Source: a bacterium HR11 (GTDB lineage: Bacteria; Acidobacteriota; HRBIN11). Taken from it: a DNA stretch of 64,000 bases. Numbering within the stretch: the stretch's first letter is position 1; each line of letters opens with the position of its first letter. The position numbers and the translations under genes were made by a program. Under the pieces are notes generated by a model. It searched no databases. It had not been told where the DNA came from and was given only the letters and a program-made list of their open reading frames with translations. Where the stretch lies: the NCBI GenBank assembly GCA_002898535.1, contig BEHN01000008.1:41949-105948 (forward strand). The letters run 5' to 3'. Shown in pieces: positions 53,821 to 64,000 of the stretch.

Positions 53821-55119
53821 ATGCAATGGAGGTTTCGGTGGGTATGGATTTTTGGGCTGGTCGGGACGCTGGTGACCTCGACGGCCGGCTGGAGCGCGGC
53901 GCCCCGGTCCGCTCGGATGGCACCGACGGTCGTCCGTCCGGGGCCCGCCGGGGCCTGGGCGGCCCGAGCGGATGCTCCATTACCGACTCGGTCGAAGCCC
54001 GAATCGGTCGCGACCGGCCCGGAGGAAGCATCCGTCCCCGTCCCCCTGAAGGGCGGATGTGGTACGGAAATTCTGTTAAGCGCTTTCCGCCCGCCGCTTC
54101 CCCTGCCGGCTTCCGTTCAGGTCGTATCGGACGGGTCGGTCGAGGCCCTGGACCGGGCCTGGGACGCTTACTATGGAGACGCCTGGCGGCGGCTGTACAC
54201 GCATATGGACGTGCACCCCTTCGTGGGGCCGGTATCGGGGGATGACCCTCCGTCCGCCGGCGTCCAGAGGGTTCAATTCCGGTCGTACCGGCATCCGTCC
54301 TGGCGCACGCCCGTGCCGCCCCGCTTTTGGGGTCAGGTCCCGTACTATTACTACCGCTACCGGCCCTTCTTCTATTACTACTACCACCGGCCCTTCTTCT
54401 TCTACCGGCGGTTCTTCGTCGTCCCCTTCTTCCGGGTCTATCCGTTCTACTTCTTCTATGACCCCTTCTTCTACCCGTTCTATCCCATTTACCGATTCTA
54501 CTTTTTCTATGGGTACCCCTACTGGGGGTTCGGCGGTGCCTTCGGATGGTGGGACGACGGATACCGGGGCCGGTCCGTGCCCCCGGAGGAACGGCAGGCC
54601 CGCGGCGCGTGGGGCGAGGTCTGGTTCGACGTCCGGCCGGAAGATGCCCTCATTTACGTCGACGGCCAACTGTGGGGCCGGGCCGAAGACCTGAACGGCT
54701 GGTGGAAGAGCCGTCGGGTCCGGGCCGGCGAGCATCGGGTCCGCATCGAGCACGAGCGGTACCCGCCGCGAGAGCTGTCCGTGCAGGTGCCCCCCGACGA
54801 GGCCGTGGCCGTCCGGGTCGACCTCCGGCGGGAGGACGCACGTCCGACGGGCGGTCCGGATGAAACCCGGTCGCCCGTCCCGGACCGGCGGGCCCATCTC
54901 CGGGTCCAGGTCAACGTCGCCCAGCCCGAGTTTCTCCTCGATGGCCAACCCATCCCGGCCCAGTATGACGAAAGCCAGCAAGCTTGGATCTTAGAGATTC
55001 CCTACGGGACGCACACCCTGGAGATTCGGGCCGACGGCTACGACCCGACGGTCCAGCCCGTCCGGACGACTTCCGCCGAGACGACCCTTCTGGTCCGGTT
55101 GACCCCGCGAGGGCCGTAA
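53821..55119 (+). CDS. Exported protein with extreme Tyr/Phe tract and two PEGA-like domains
   Basis: A 432-residue exported protein (signal peptide about 1-27). Residues about 172-240 are almost entirely Tyr, Phe, Arg and Pro: PYYYYRYRPFFYYYYHRPFF is one stretch and the pattern continues for some 65 residues. Two PEGA-like beta domains follow (about 258-340, WFDVRPEDALIYVDGQLWG; and about 350-432, LEIPYGTHTLEIRADGYDP), as in proteins that bind polysaccharide or peptidoglycan surfaces. The function is unknown. The tract could form a sticky or amyloid-like segment, which is inference. No Shine-Dalgarno beyond AGGAGG about 8 bases upstream is needed. Confidence 0.8.
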   Translation: MQWRFRWVWIFGLVGTLVTSTAGWSAAPRSARMAPTVVRPGPAGAWAARADAPLPTRSKPESVATGPEEASVPVPLKGGCGTEILLSAFRPPLPLPASVQVVSDGSVEALDRAWDAYYGDAWRRLYTHMDVHPFVGPVSGDDPPSAGVQRVQFRSYRHPSWRTPVPPRFWGQVPYYYYRYRPFFYYYYHRPFFFYRRFFVVPFFRVYPFYFFYDPFFYPFYPIYRFYFFYGYPYWGFGGAFGWWDDGYRGRSVPPEERQARGAWGEVWFDVRPEDALIYVDGQLWGRAEDLNGWWKSRRVRAGEHRVRIEHERYPPRELSVQVPPDEAVAVRVDLRREDARPTGGPDETRSPVPDRRAHLRVQVNVAQPEFLLDGQPIPAQYDESQQAWILEIPYGTHTLEIRADGYDPTVQPVRTTSAETTLLVRLTPRGP

Positions 55120-55204
55120 GTCCAGCTCGGTGGCGAGCCATCGTCTTGGGCAGGTCGGCAGGGGAGATACATCCGGCCCCCTTTATCGAGGTGAATCGGT
55201 CGAC

Positions 55205-55870
55205 TCAAGACGGGGCCGCCTTCCACCGGACGACCCGGGCGATCGAGAGGGTCGGCGAAACGTCCCGGCAGACGACTTTCGTCGGGACGATCCGGAATCG
55301 GAAGGACCGGGCGGCCAGAGCCATCGTGTGGAACTCCCCGTTCTCCCCGCAGGGGTCGAAGCCGTACCGACGGGCGGCTTCTAAGAACTCAGGTCGTTCG
55401 TCAGGACCGACGACCCGGCCGAGCCAGGCCGGCGGGACCCGTTGAGGGTTCAGTCCTACGATGATGAAGGCCATCCCGTACCGTCCCCACTGGCGGTCTA
55501 AGGTCGTCGTCGGCTGACCCCAGAGGGGTTCGAGAAGCGACTTGCCGGCTTGGGCGCAGATTTCTTCCCACCATACCCGATGAGGTTCCAAGAAGATATC
55601 GGCGGCGACCAGGACCTCGCCGGGGGCCGTGCGCAGGTAATCGACCAGGATGGCCCGCTCCCGGCCCCGTTCGAGCCGAACCTCGTCGCAGGGGAGGCCC
55701 AAGGCCTGGATAATACCGACCCGCAGGGCGGCGTTCTCCGTATGAGGCGACGGCTCCGGGAGGGTCGTGTGCAGGTGGAGGAGCCGGACGACTCGCACCG
55801 TCCGGCGGGTCTTCTCCAGGGCCAGGACGCAGTCCTTTCCGCCGGAAAACAGGAGGATGCCGTTCCGCAT
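55205..55870 (-). CDS. PP-loop ATP-pyrophosphatase, diphthine-ammonia-ligase-like
   Basis: A 221-residue ATP-binding domain of the ATP_bind_4 family. The PP-loop is LLFSGGKDCVLAL (about 5-17), and the C-terminal signature DPCGENGEFHTMAL (about 172-185) is highly characteristic of MJ0570/Dph6-like proteins. Dph6 amidates diphthine on eukaryotic EF2; bacteria lack diphthamide, so the substrate here must differ and is unknown. The gene follows the macro-domain gene by 24 bp on the same strand. Confidence 0.85.
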   Translation of the reverse strand: MRNGILLFSGGKDCVLALEKTRRTVRVVRLLHLHTTLPEPSPHTENAALRVGIIQALGLPCDEVRLERGRERAILVDYLRTAPGEVLVAADIFLEPHRVWWEEICAQAGKSLLEPLWGQPTTTLDRQWGRYGMAFIIVGLNPQRVPPAWLGRVVGPDERPEFLEAARRYGFDPCGENGEFHTMALAARSFRFRIVPTKVVCRDVSPTLSIARVVRWKAAPS

Positions 55871-55894
55871 GAATCGGCCTCGAAGGCGCCCGGT

Positions 55895-56503
55895 TCACGC
55901 CGGTCCCGGCGCGGCGGACGAGGCGCTGTCGGGATATTCGACGATGACGTCAGGCGTCGCCACGCGCGGGATGGCCTGTACGAAGAAGCGGGCGCCGTCC
56001 AAGTTCAGGTCCAGGAGGCGGACTTCCTCCAGAGACCGGGCCTCCCGGGCCAGGAAGTCTAAGACCGTGCGCAGGATGATCTGACAGCCCCGGTCTTTGG
56101 GGAAACCGAAGATGCCCGTCGAGATCGGCGGCATGGCGACGGAACGGCACATCAGGCGTTCGGCCTCCCGAAGGGCGCTCCAGACGGCCCAGCGGAGTTT
56201 TTCGTCGGCCTGGGGTTCCCCGCCGCGGGGTCCGACGGCGTGGATGACCCACCGGGCTGGCAGACGGCCGGCCGTCGTGGCCGCGGCGTTTCCCACGGGG
56301 ACATAGCCCCAGGCATCGCTCTCCCGCTGGATCTCCGGACCGCCCTTGCGGAGGATGGCGCCGGCGATACCGCCGCCGTGTTGTAAGAACTCGTTCGCCG
56401 CGTTGACGATGGCGTCCACGGCCTGCTCCGTAAGGTCGCCCACACCGATCCAGACCTTACGTTCGCGAAACCTCAGGAGGGCCAGGGGCTGGAATTCCGT
56501 CAT
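55895..56503 (-). CDS. Macro-domain protein (ADP-ribose binding/hydrolysis)
   Basis: A 202-residue protein made of one macro domain. The ADP-ribose pocket motifs are VDAIVNAANEFLQHGGGIAG (about 26-45), VIHAVGP (about 86-92) and PPISTGIFGFP (about 124-134). The Asn-Ala-Ala-Asn/His-Gly-Gly-Gly-Ile layout fits enzymes of the MacroD or ALC1/YmdB type that remove ADP-ribose from proteins or act on O-acetyl-ADP-ribose. GGAGG seven bases before the ATG at 56503 fixes the start. It is followed by the PP-loop enzyme and may be functionally linked. Confidence 0.9.
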   Translation of the reverse strand: MTEFQPLALLRFRERKVWIGVGDLTEQAVDAIVNAANEFLQHGGGIAGAILRKGGPEIQRESDAWGYVPVGNAAATTAGRLPARWVIHAVGPRGGEPQADEKLRWAVWSALREAERLMCRSVAMPPISTGIFGFPKDRGCQIILRTVLDFLAREARSLEEVRLLDLNLDGARFFVQAIPRVATPDVIVEYPDSASSAAPGPA

Positions 56504-59270
<2,767 letters not shown>

Positions 59271-59279
59271 CATGAGAGC

Positions 59280-59317
59280 CCCCAGACCACCGACCATTAG
59301 CTCCATCCGGTCTGGGG
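59280..59317. terminator. Hairpin between convergent gyrB and peptidase genes
   Basis: CCCCAGACC (59280-59288) and GGTCTGGGG (59309-59317) form a 9-bp stem with a 20-base loop, starting ten bases past the gyrB stop and ending ten bases before the peptidase stop. It is built from the GGTCTATGG-type words seen elsewhere and could act in both directions. No T tract follows. Confidence 0.5.
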
Positions 59318-59327
59318 TCTGTAGTCT

Positions 59328-61286
59328 TCACCCCAACGTGACGACCGCCGCCAGCCCGTAAAGGAGCCAGCCCCACAGACGATTCTTCAGGCCCTGGAGC
59401 TGGCGGGGCGTCGAGCGGACCCAGCCGTTGTCGACCCGATGGGTCTCCAAGAGCCACTGGCCCCGGGGGTCGATGTCGACCCGCTCGATGGGGGCCGTCC
59501 ACTCGGTGTCGGGCGCCCATCGAAACCACTGCCGCTTCCCGTCCCAGACAAACGTCGTGGCCTGACCGTCCCGAAAGCGGATTTGGACCTCGACGGGCAC
59601 GGCCCACGTCCCGAGCCGCCGGATCAGGACGCCGCACTTCCACCGATTTGTGACCTCCTCAAGCGCCTGCCATCGTCGCTGGGTCCCATAGCCATAAAAT
59701 CCGGGCGAGCGCCGGACGGGCACGCATTTGACCTCGGCGACCCGGAAGTCGATGGTGTCCGTCGTGGTCAGGGCTTTCCGAAGGAATTCGGCGGCCGCCT
59801 CGCCCAGATGGACTTGCATAGCGCGGAAGAAGTCTTCCGGATAGGGGTGCCGGAACTGCCAGGCCCGGAAGTAGGCCCGGAGCGCCCGCGTGACTTCGTC
59901 CGACCCGTAGAGACGCTCCAGGGTTAAGAGCGCCAACATGGGTTTATTGTACGAATTGGCGTTGTAGCTGGCCCGGTTGGCAAACTGCCAGGCATACGTG
60001 TTGGGCGGGTCCGTCGAGAAGGCCTCCGGAGCCATCGCCCCGTCGTGGTGCCAGCCCCAGAGGCCGAGGACGGGCAGGCGGGTCGAGCGAGATCCATAGA
60101 GCCGGTTCACGATTTTGGCTTCCATGTAAGAATTCAGGCCCTCGTCCATCCAGGCGGCCTCGAACTCGTTGTTGGCGACCAGGCCGTACCAGTACTGATG
60201 GCCGAACTCGTGGACGGCAATGGCTTCGGGAAATCGAAGCCAAGTCGGAAGCTGAATCCCCAGACCGACGGTAAATAGGGTCGGGTACTCCATCCCGGCG
60301 GCGGCCAGGCCGTAGAGCGGCGGCTCGACGACCGTCAGGACCGGGTACGGATAGGGGCCGTACCATTCGGCCGTAAGCTCCAGGGCGGCCCGGACGGCCG
60401 ACCCGATCCGGCGGGCGCCCGCCTCATGACCGGGCGGATAGAGAATCCGAATTTGGACGTGGCGCCAGCGGTCCCGGAGCTCCCGAAACAGCGGCGAGGC
60501 CGTCCAGGCGAAATCGTGGACGTCCTCGGCGTGGTACCGATACGTCGTCTCCCCCGTCGGCTCGTCCCGTCGGGCGACCTCTTCGCCCGTGGCCCCGACG
60601 ACGAAGGCCCGGGGGACCCGAATCTCCACGTCGTAGACGCCGAAGTCGGCATAGAACTCGCTGTTCGCATGGAAGGGATGACAGTTCCAGCCCCGTTCTT
60701 CCAAGACGCCGACCTTCGGGAACCACTGGGCGACCATGAAGAACGAGCCGGCATAACCGGTCCGGGCGACGATGCGGGGCAGACGGGTCTCGAATTCATA
60801 CTCCAGACGAATCGTCTCCCCGGGTCCCACAGGTCGGGGCAGGGCGACCCACAGGACCGTCCCATCGGCATCGTAGGAGAAGGACAGGTCCGCCCCATTC
60901 ACCAGACGGATGCGCTGGAGCTCGACCCACCCCCAGGCTTCCGGTTCCTTGGGGAGCCGGACCCTTCCCCAGGGGCCGCCGCCCTCCCGCATAAACAGCG
61001 TGTCCCCGTTTTTGAAGGCGTTCATGTACATGTGGAAGCACAGCTTCGTCGCCGGCTGACGGGTCGCGTTCCGCCACGCCAGCCGGGCCCGGCCCGTGAC
61101 GGTGCGGTCGGCCGGCCGGAGATGGGCTTGGAGTTCGTAATGAACGATGCGATCACTGCGAGGCTCGGCGAACCAGGGCCCGCCGGCGTGGCCGGGGATC
61201 GCTCCCAGGACGATCCCGAGGCCGACCCCCAGGCCCCATCGGACGACTGCCAGGGTCCACACCTTCAAGGCTTTCCTCCGTCTCAT
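59328..61286 (-). CDS. M1-family zinc metallopeptidase
   Basis: A 652-residue aminopeptidase-type enzyme. It has an N-terminal signal or anchor (about 8-30), a beta domain (about 35-220), the substrate motif AAGMEYP and zinc site HEFGH (about 357-361) with the third ligand Glu 19 residues on (WMDEGLNSY). The C-terminus holds a bacterial-type regulatory region and a final membrane helix (about 632-650), giving a membrane-tethered periplasmic enzyme. The start has no ribosome site; TATAAT lies close upstream (61309-61304), so a short or leaderless transcript is possible. Confidence 0.88.
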   Translation of the reverse strand: MRRRKALKVWTLAVVRWGLGVGLGIVLGAIPGHAGGPWFAEPRSDRIVHYELQAHLRPADRTVTGRARLAWRNATRQPATKLCFHMYMNAFKNGDTLFMREGGGPWGRVRLPKEPEAWGWVELQRIRLVNGADLSFSYDADGTVLWVALPRPVGPGETIRLEYEFETRLPRIVARTGYAGSFFMVAQWFPKVGVLEERGWNCHPFHANSEFYADFGVYDVEIRVPRAFVVGATGEEVARRDEPTGETTYRYHAEDVHDFAWTASPLFRELRDRWRHVQIRILYPPGHEAGARRIGSAVRAALELTAEWYGPYPYPVLTVVEPPLYGLAAAGMEYPTLFTVGLGIQLPTWLRFPEAIAVHEFGHQYWYGLVANNEFEAAWMDEGLNSYMEAKIVNRLYGSRSTRLPVLGLWGWHHDGAMAPEAFSTDPPNTYAWQFANRASYNANSYNKPMLALLTLERLYGSDEVTRALRAYFRAWQFRHPYPEDFFRAMQVHLGEAAAEFLRKALTTTDTIDFRVAEVKCVPVRRSPGFYGYGTQRRWQALEEVTNRWKCGVLIRRLGTWAVPVEVQIRFRDGQATTFVWDGKRQWFRWAPDTEWTAPIERVDIDPRGQWLLETHRVDNGWVRSTPRQLQGLKNRLWGWLLYGLAAVVTLG

Positions 61287-61303
61287 GGGCTCGTCGTGCC
61301 GGC

Positions 61304-61309
61304 ATTATA
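61304..61309 (-). promoter_or_regulatory. -10 element for the M1 peptidase gene
   Basis: On the minus strand a perfect TATAAT (61309-61304) lies 17 bases before the ATG at 61286. TTCTCC 17 bases further upstream is a weak -35. Confidence 0.45.
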
Positions 61310-62302
61310 CCCGGCCCGCCGACCCCGGAGAATCGGTATGAAAGACTACGGACCACCGACCATAGACCTGTTTCGGAGGCCGGGTCCACTTCGCCTCGAG
61401 ACGAGGGATTCCGACGACTCCGTTAGGCCTATGGTCCGTGTCTTAACAGAGCCGTTCGGGAGGTGAGAAGTGAGATGGAGAGTGGAAAAGGCACCTCCGC
61501 GAAAGCACGATGTTTCAAGTATTCGGCAGATGGGCAGTCGGCAGATAGGCAGATGGGCAGGTCGCCCGACCGGCCCACCGGCCGACTGCCCATCTGCCAA
61601 CCTGCCCATCTGCCGACTGCCCATCCGCGGGACTGGACTTCTGGGCGGTTTTCGCTACAATGCAGCGCAAAGAGTATCGGGTATAGGACCGAGCTCTATG
61701 CCCCATCAGAGCCGTTCGGTTTGTGAAAACCGCATGGATTCGGCTTTTTCGACCCTCCGGGAAGGACGGTTTTTCAAGCCAAGGGCCATGCGGGAGTTCG
61801 GGAGTTCGGCAGGTGGGCAGGTCGGCCGGGGGGCCGGGCGACCCTTTTCATCCCAGCCCCGCTCGTTAGAGCGGGGTCATTTTGTCCCAGCCCCGCTCGC
61901 AAGAGCGGGGTCCGGGGCGATCCGGCCGTCCGGGAGTTCGGGAATTCGGGAATCCGGGAAGGCCGTTCGGCGGTCGACGTAGAAGGCAAGGGGGCATGTA
62001 GCATTCCAAGTCCCCGCGCCTCCCTGAAGTTTTCCGGACTCTTCGCCGCATGGGGGCTCAGGGCCCATAACCGCTATTGGCTCATAGCTGATGGCTCATG
62101 GCTGATAGCTGATGGCTCATGGGACTATGAGCCATGAGCCAATAGCGGTTATGAACCATCCATCACCCTTGCTCGTCACTCCGTCCCTTTGAAAAATCGT
62201 ACTTTCCGGGGGATGGGCAAGGTGGTTCCGACGCCATTCTCACGGGCCGAGCGGCTCTGTTAGACCAACGCCTCGCCTCGATGGCCAGACGGAGGAGGGC
62301 TC
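61310..62302. repeat. 1-kb composite repeat region before the DedA gene
   Basis: No gene is seen. In order: GGTCTATGG words (61345-61400); a family-A unit (61446-61520); GGCAGATGGGCAGTC words in both directions (61520-61630); family-A type-B (61709-61788); GGGAGTTC words; twin GC hairpins (61857-61876 and 61891-61910, 34-base step); words; module H (61958-62052); a perfect 20-bp inverted repeat CATAACCGCTATTGGCTCAT (62066-62085, complement at 62134-62153) around GCTGATGG words; and an inverted family-A unit ending CGGCTCTG (about 62188-62263). The last composite (61709-62263) is bounded by inverted family-A ends. Confidence 0.8.
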
Positions 62303-62986
62303 ATGATCTTACCCGAGTGGCTTCGCACCATCACGGACGTGCAAGCCATCATCCAATGGGGGGGTGTCCTGGGGGTCGCCCTGGTCGTATTCGTCGAGAC
62401 GGGCCTGTTTGTCGGCTTCTTTCTGCCCGGGGACTCTCTCTTAGTGACGGCCGGTATCCTGGCGGCAGCCGGTCACCTGGATTTGAGCCTGCTGTTGGGC
62501 CTGACGGCCCTGGCGGCCATCGCCGGGGACCAGGTCGGCTACGGGATCGGCCGGCGGGCCGGCGAGGCCCTGTACCGGCGGCCTGACAGTCGGTGGTTTC
62601 GCCGGTCGCATCTGGAGCGGGCGCATGCCTTTTATGAAAAGTACGGGGCCAAGACCATCGTCCTGGCCCGATTCGTGCCCATCGTCCGGACCTTTGCGCC
62701 AGCCGTGGCCGGGGCGGCCCTGATGCGGTACCGACGTTTTGTGACGTATAATGTCGTAGGCGGTCTCCTATGGGTCTTCAGTATGGTCCTGACGGGTTAT
62801 ACGCTGGGCCGTGCCGTGCCGGATATCCAGAAGTACCTCCATTGGGTCATCGCCCTCGTCGTGTTCCTATCGATCTTGCCTGGCATCATCGAGGCTTGGC
62901 GGAGCGGGCGGGTGGCCCGGCGGGCTCTACGGACGGTACCGCCCGAAGTACCCCGACGGGTTTCGAGTTCCCCCTCGGTCGAGTAG
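62303..62986 (+). CDS. DedA-family membrane protein
   Basis: A 227-residue inner-membrane protein of the DedA/VTT family. Conserved elements are the Glu in FVETGLFVGFFLPGDSLL and the Arg/Pro motif ARFVPIVRTFAPAVAGAALM. There are four to six membrane segments with re-entrant loops. DedA proteins translocate lipid carriers such as undecaprenyl phosphate or phosphatidylethanolamine, supporting envelope biogenesis and proton-gradient balance; which lipid applies here is unknown. GGAGGG lies upstream of the ATG at 62303. The gene begins 40 bases after a family-A repeat. Confidence 0.9.
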   Translation: MILPEWLRTITDVQAIIQWGGVLGVALVVFVETGLFVGFFLPGDSLLVTAGILAAAGHLDLSLLLGLTALAAIAGDQVGYGIGRRAGEALYRRPDSRWFRRSHLERAHAFYEKYGAKTIVLARFVPIVRTFAPAVAGAALMRYRRFVTYNVVGGLLWVFSMVLTGYTLGRAVPDIQKYLHWVIALVVFLSILPGIIEAWRSGRVARRALRTVPPEVPRRVSSSPSVE

Positions 62987-63307
62987 GCCGGCTCGGTATG
63001 GATGGGTTGGATCGGTATCGGAGGTGTGGGAAGATATCACGCGGGGTCTTCTCTTTCCTGAATGGCCGATACCCGGTACCTGACCCCTACGTCCGAGGTC
63101 ACGCATGCGTCGGGTCGACGCGTTATTTCAAGTAGGACTTACGCAGTTGGGATGAGTTCAATGCTCATAGCTGATAGCTCATGGCCGACCCATGAGCCAT
63201 GAGCCATGACCCATGACCCATGAGCTAAGCCGGTCTCCAAGGGGTCGACTCTTGACCAGACGGTGAAAGACGGGTAAAATGTCATCGGCCCTCGGGAGGT
63301 CCCCGTC
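62987..63307. repeat. Gap with GCTCATGG word array and the tnpB leader
   Basis: About 170 bases of unique DNA follow DedA. From 63160 to 63235 the words CATAGCTGATAGCTCATGG and CATGAGCCATGAGCC alternate. The tnpB promoter and ribosome site follow. No tnpA-like gene is found on either strand. Confidence 0.6.
63252..63280 (+). promoter_or_regulatory. Sigma70-like promoter of tnpB
   Basis: TTGACC (63252-63257) and TAAAAT (63275-63280) are exactly 17 bases apart, each a 5/6 match. Transcription would start near 63287, about 20 bases before the GTG start, and GGGAGG lies in between. Confidence 0.65.
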
Positions 63308-64000
63308 GTGACGACCCTGAGCCTGAAGTTCCGGTTTTCGCCGGTCCCCGAGGTGGACCGCCTGCTCGAAAAGTGCGGGGTGATGGTCCGGGCGGCCGTC
63401 GCCTGGGCCCTGGAGAACGGCAAGACGGCGACCCACACGATGGTCCAGGCGCTCTATCCGTCCTTCCGGGCTCGCTTTCCGGACCTTCATTCGACGTGGG
63501 CCCAGAAGTCGGCTCGGACGGCGGCGGCCGTCGTCCATGCCTTTCGGCGGCGGCGCCGGGGGCGGGAAGGGAAAGACAAGCCCGAGGTCCGGAGGACCTG
63601 GGTCTATGTCGATAAGAGCGTCTTTCGGTGGGCGTGGGACGGGACGGAGCTGACCGTCCGCATCGCCGTCCGGCCCCACGATGGGGACCCCATCGTCCTG
63701 CGGTTCCGGCCTCACGGGAAGTACCGGAGACTCATCGAGGCGTGGGCGCGGGGCGAGTGCACGGCCGGGGAGCCGACCCTGAGCCGGACGACCCTCATCA
63801 TCCCCCTGAAGTGCCCGACCCTCCCCGTCTACGAGCCGGGGGAGGTATACGGCATCGACAGCAACGAGCGGAGCCTGGACGGCTACGGACTCGACGGCGC
63901 CGCCTGGACGGTGGACACGTCGTGGGCGGCCGAGAAGAACGCCGAGCACGACCGGCGGGTCCGGCGCGGAACAAAGGGCAAGCAGAATCCGAGGGCGAAG
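63308..64000 (+). CDS. tnpB: TnpB (IS200/IS605-family OrfB), partial
   Basis: 231 codons open to the right edge, starting at a GTG with GGGAGG upstream. The N-terminus (LSLKFRFSPVPEVDRLLEKC) and the Arg-rich stretch after AAVVHAFRRRRRG fit the wedge/recognition part of TnpB, and YGIDSNERSLDGYG (about 180-193) is the first RuvC block with the catalytic Asp of GIDxNE. TnpB is an RNA-guided DNA nuclease ancestral to Cas12; its guide (omega-RNA) normally comes from the element's right end, outside the window. No tnpA is seen upstream, so this is a tnpB-only (IS1341-like) arrangement. Full length would be about 350-450 residues. Confidence 0.85.
   Translation, partial: MTTLSLKFRFSPVPEVDRLLEKCGVMVRAAVAWALENGKTATHTMVQALYPSFRARFPDLHSTWAQKSARTAAAVVHAFRRRRRGREGKDKPEVRRTWVYVDKSVFRWAWDGTELTVRIAVRPHDGDPIVLRFRPHGKYRRLIEAWARGECTAGEPTLSRTTLIIPLKCPTLPVYEPGEVYGIDSNERSLDGYGLDGAAWTVDTSWAAEKNAEHDRRVRRGTKGKQNPRAK

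Overview
The window is GC-rich bacterial chromosome with 48 genes I can support, in both orientations, mostly single genes or short operons. The organism has two membranes (TonB-dependent receptor, LolC/E-type permease, MreBCD). A TtuA-type tRNA thiolase and an adenosylcobalamin-type ribonucleotide reductase fit a thermophile. The DUF6600/FecR and PEGA-type envelope proteins and overall style recall Acidobacteriota or a related deep lineage. The taxonomic call is inference with low confidence; no rRNA or tRNA gene was recognised.

Layout. 1-7.9 kb (minus strand): mreD (cut by the edge), mreC, mreB, a FecR-domain protein, a C-terminal processing protease, a metallophosphoesterase and rimO. 8.3-11.9 kb: a YVTN beta-propeller and a TonB-dependent receptor. 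12.9-17.3 kb: class II ribonucleotide reductase and an unusual two-domain DNA methyltransferase, separated by repeats. 17.7-27.4 kb: aminotransferase, amidohydrolase plus MFS transporter, LolC/E-type permease, a large hybrid histidine kinase broken by one frameshift, and a small membrane protein. 27.8-33.4 kb: a respiratory formate dehydrogenase operon (fdnG-fdnH-fdnI-fdhE) whose catalytic subunit uses an in-frame UGA as selenocysteine, with a clear SECIS hairpin and a sigma70-like promoter. 33.6-39.2 kb: argR, DUF423 protein, tsaD, O-methyltransferase, coiled-coil protein, ttuA, rpiB. 39.6-46.8 kb: the translation cluster rimP-nusA-infB-rbfA, then a lipoprotein, smpB and a HAD hydrolase. 47-56.5 kb: second DNA methyltransferase, chalcone-isomerase-like protein, Ser/Thr kinase, aromatic-rich envelope proteins, an ATP-pyrophosphatase and a macro-domain protein. 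56.8-64 kb: gyrB, M1-type peptidase, DedA protein and a TnpB gene cut by the right edge.

The most striking feature is not a gene. Almost every long intergenic gap holds a mosaic of short non-coding repeat modules. One module, about 60-85 bp and starting AGAGCCGTTCGG, occurs about 16 times in both orientations and in several places faces itself as terminal inverted repeats around the other modules: eight-base word arrays, twin GC hairpins, a 105-bp dyad repeat and a 100-130-bp conserved segment. The smallest version, between fdnG and argR, is a perfect 22-bp inverted repeat. Separately, 49.9-50.2 kb carries a run of hairpins whose loop is almost constant while the stem sequence changes with compensating bases. 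These look like members of modular non-autonomous elements and are my best candidate for something undescribed.
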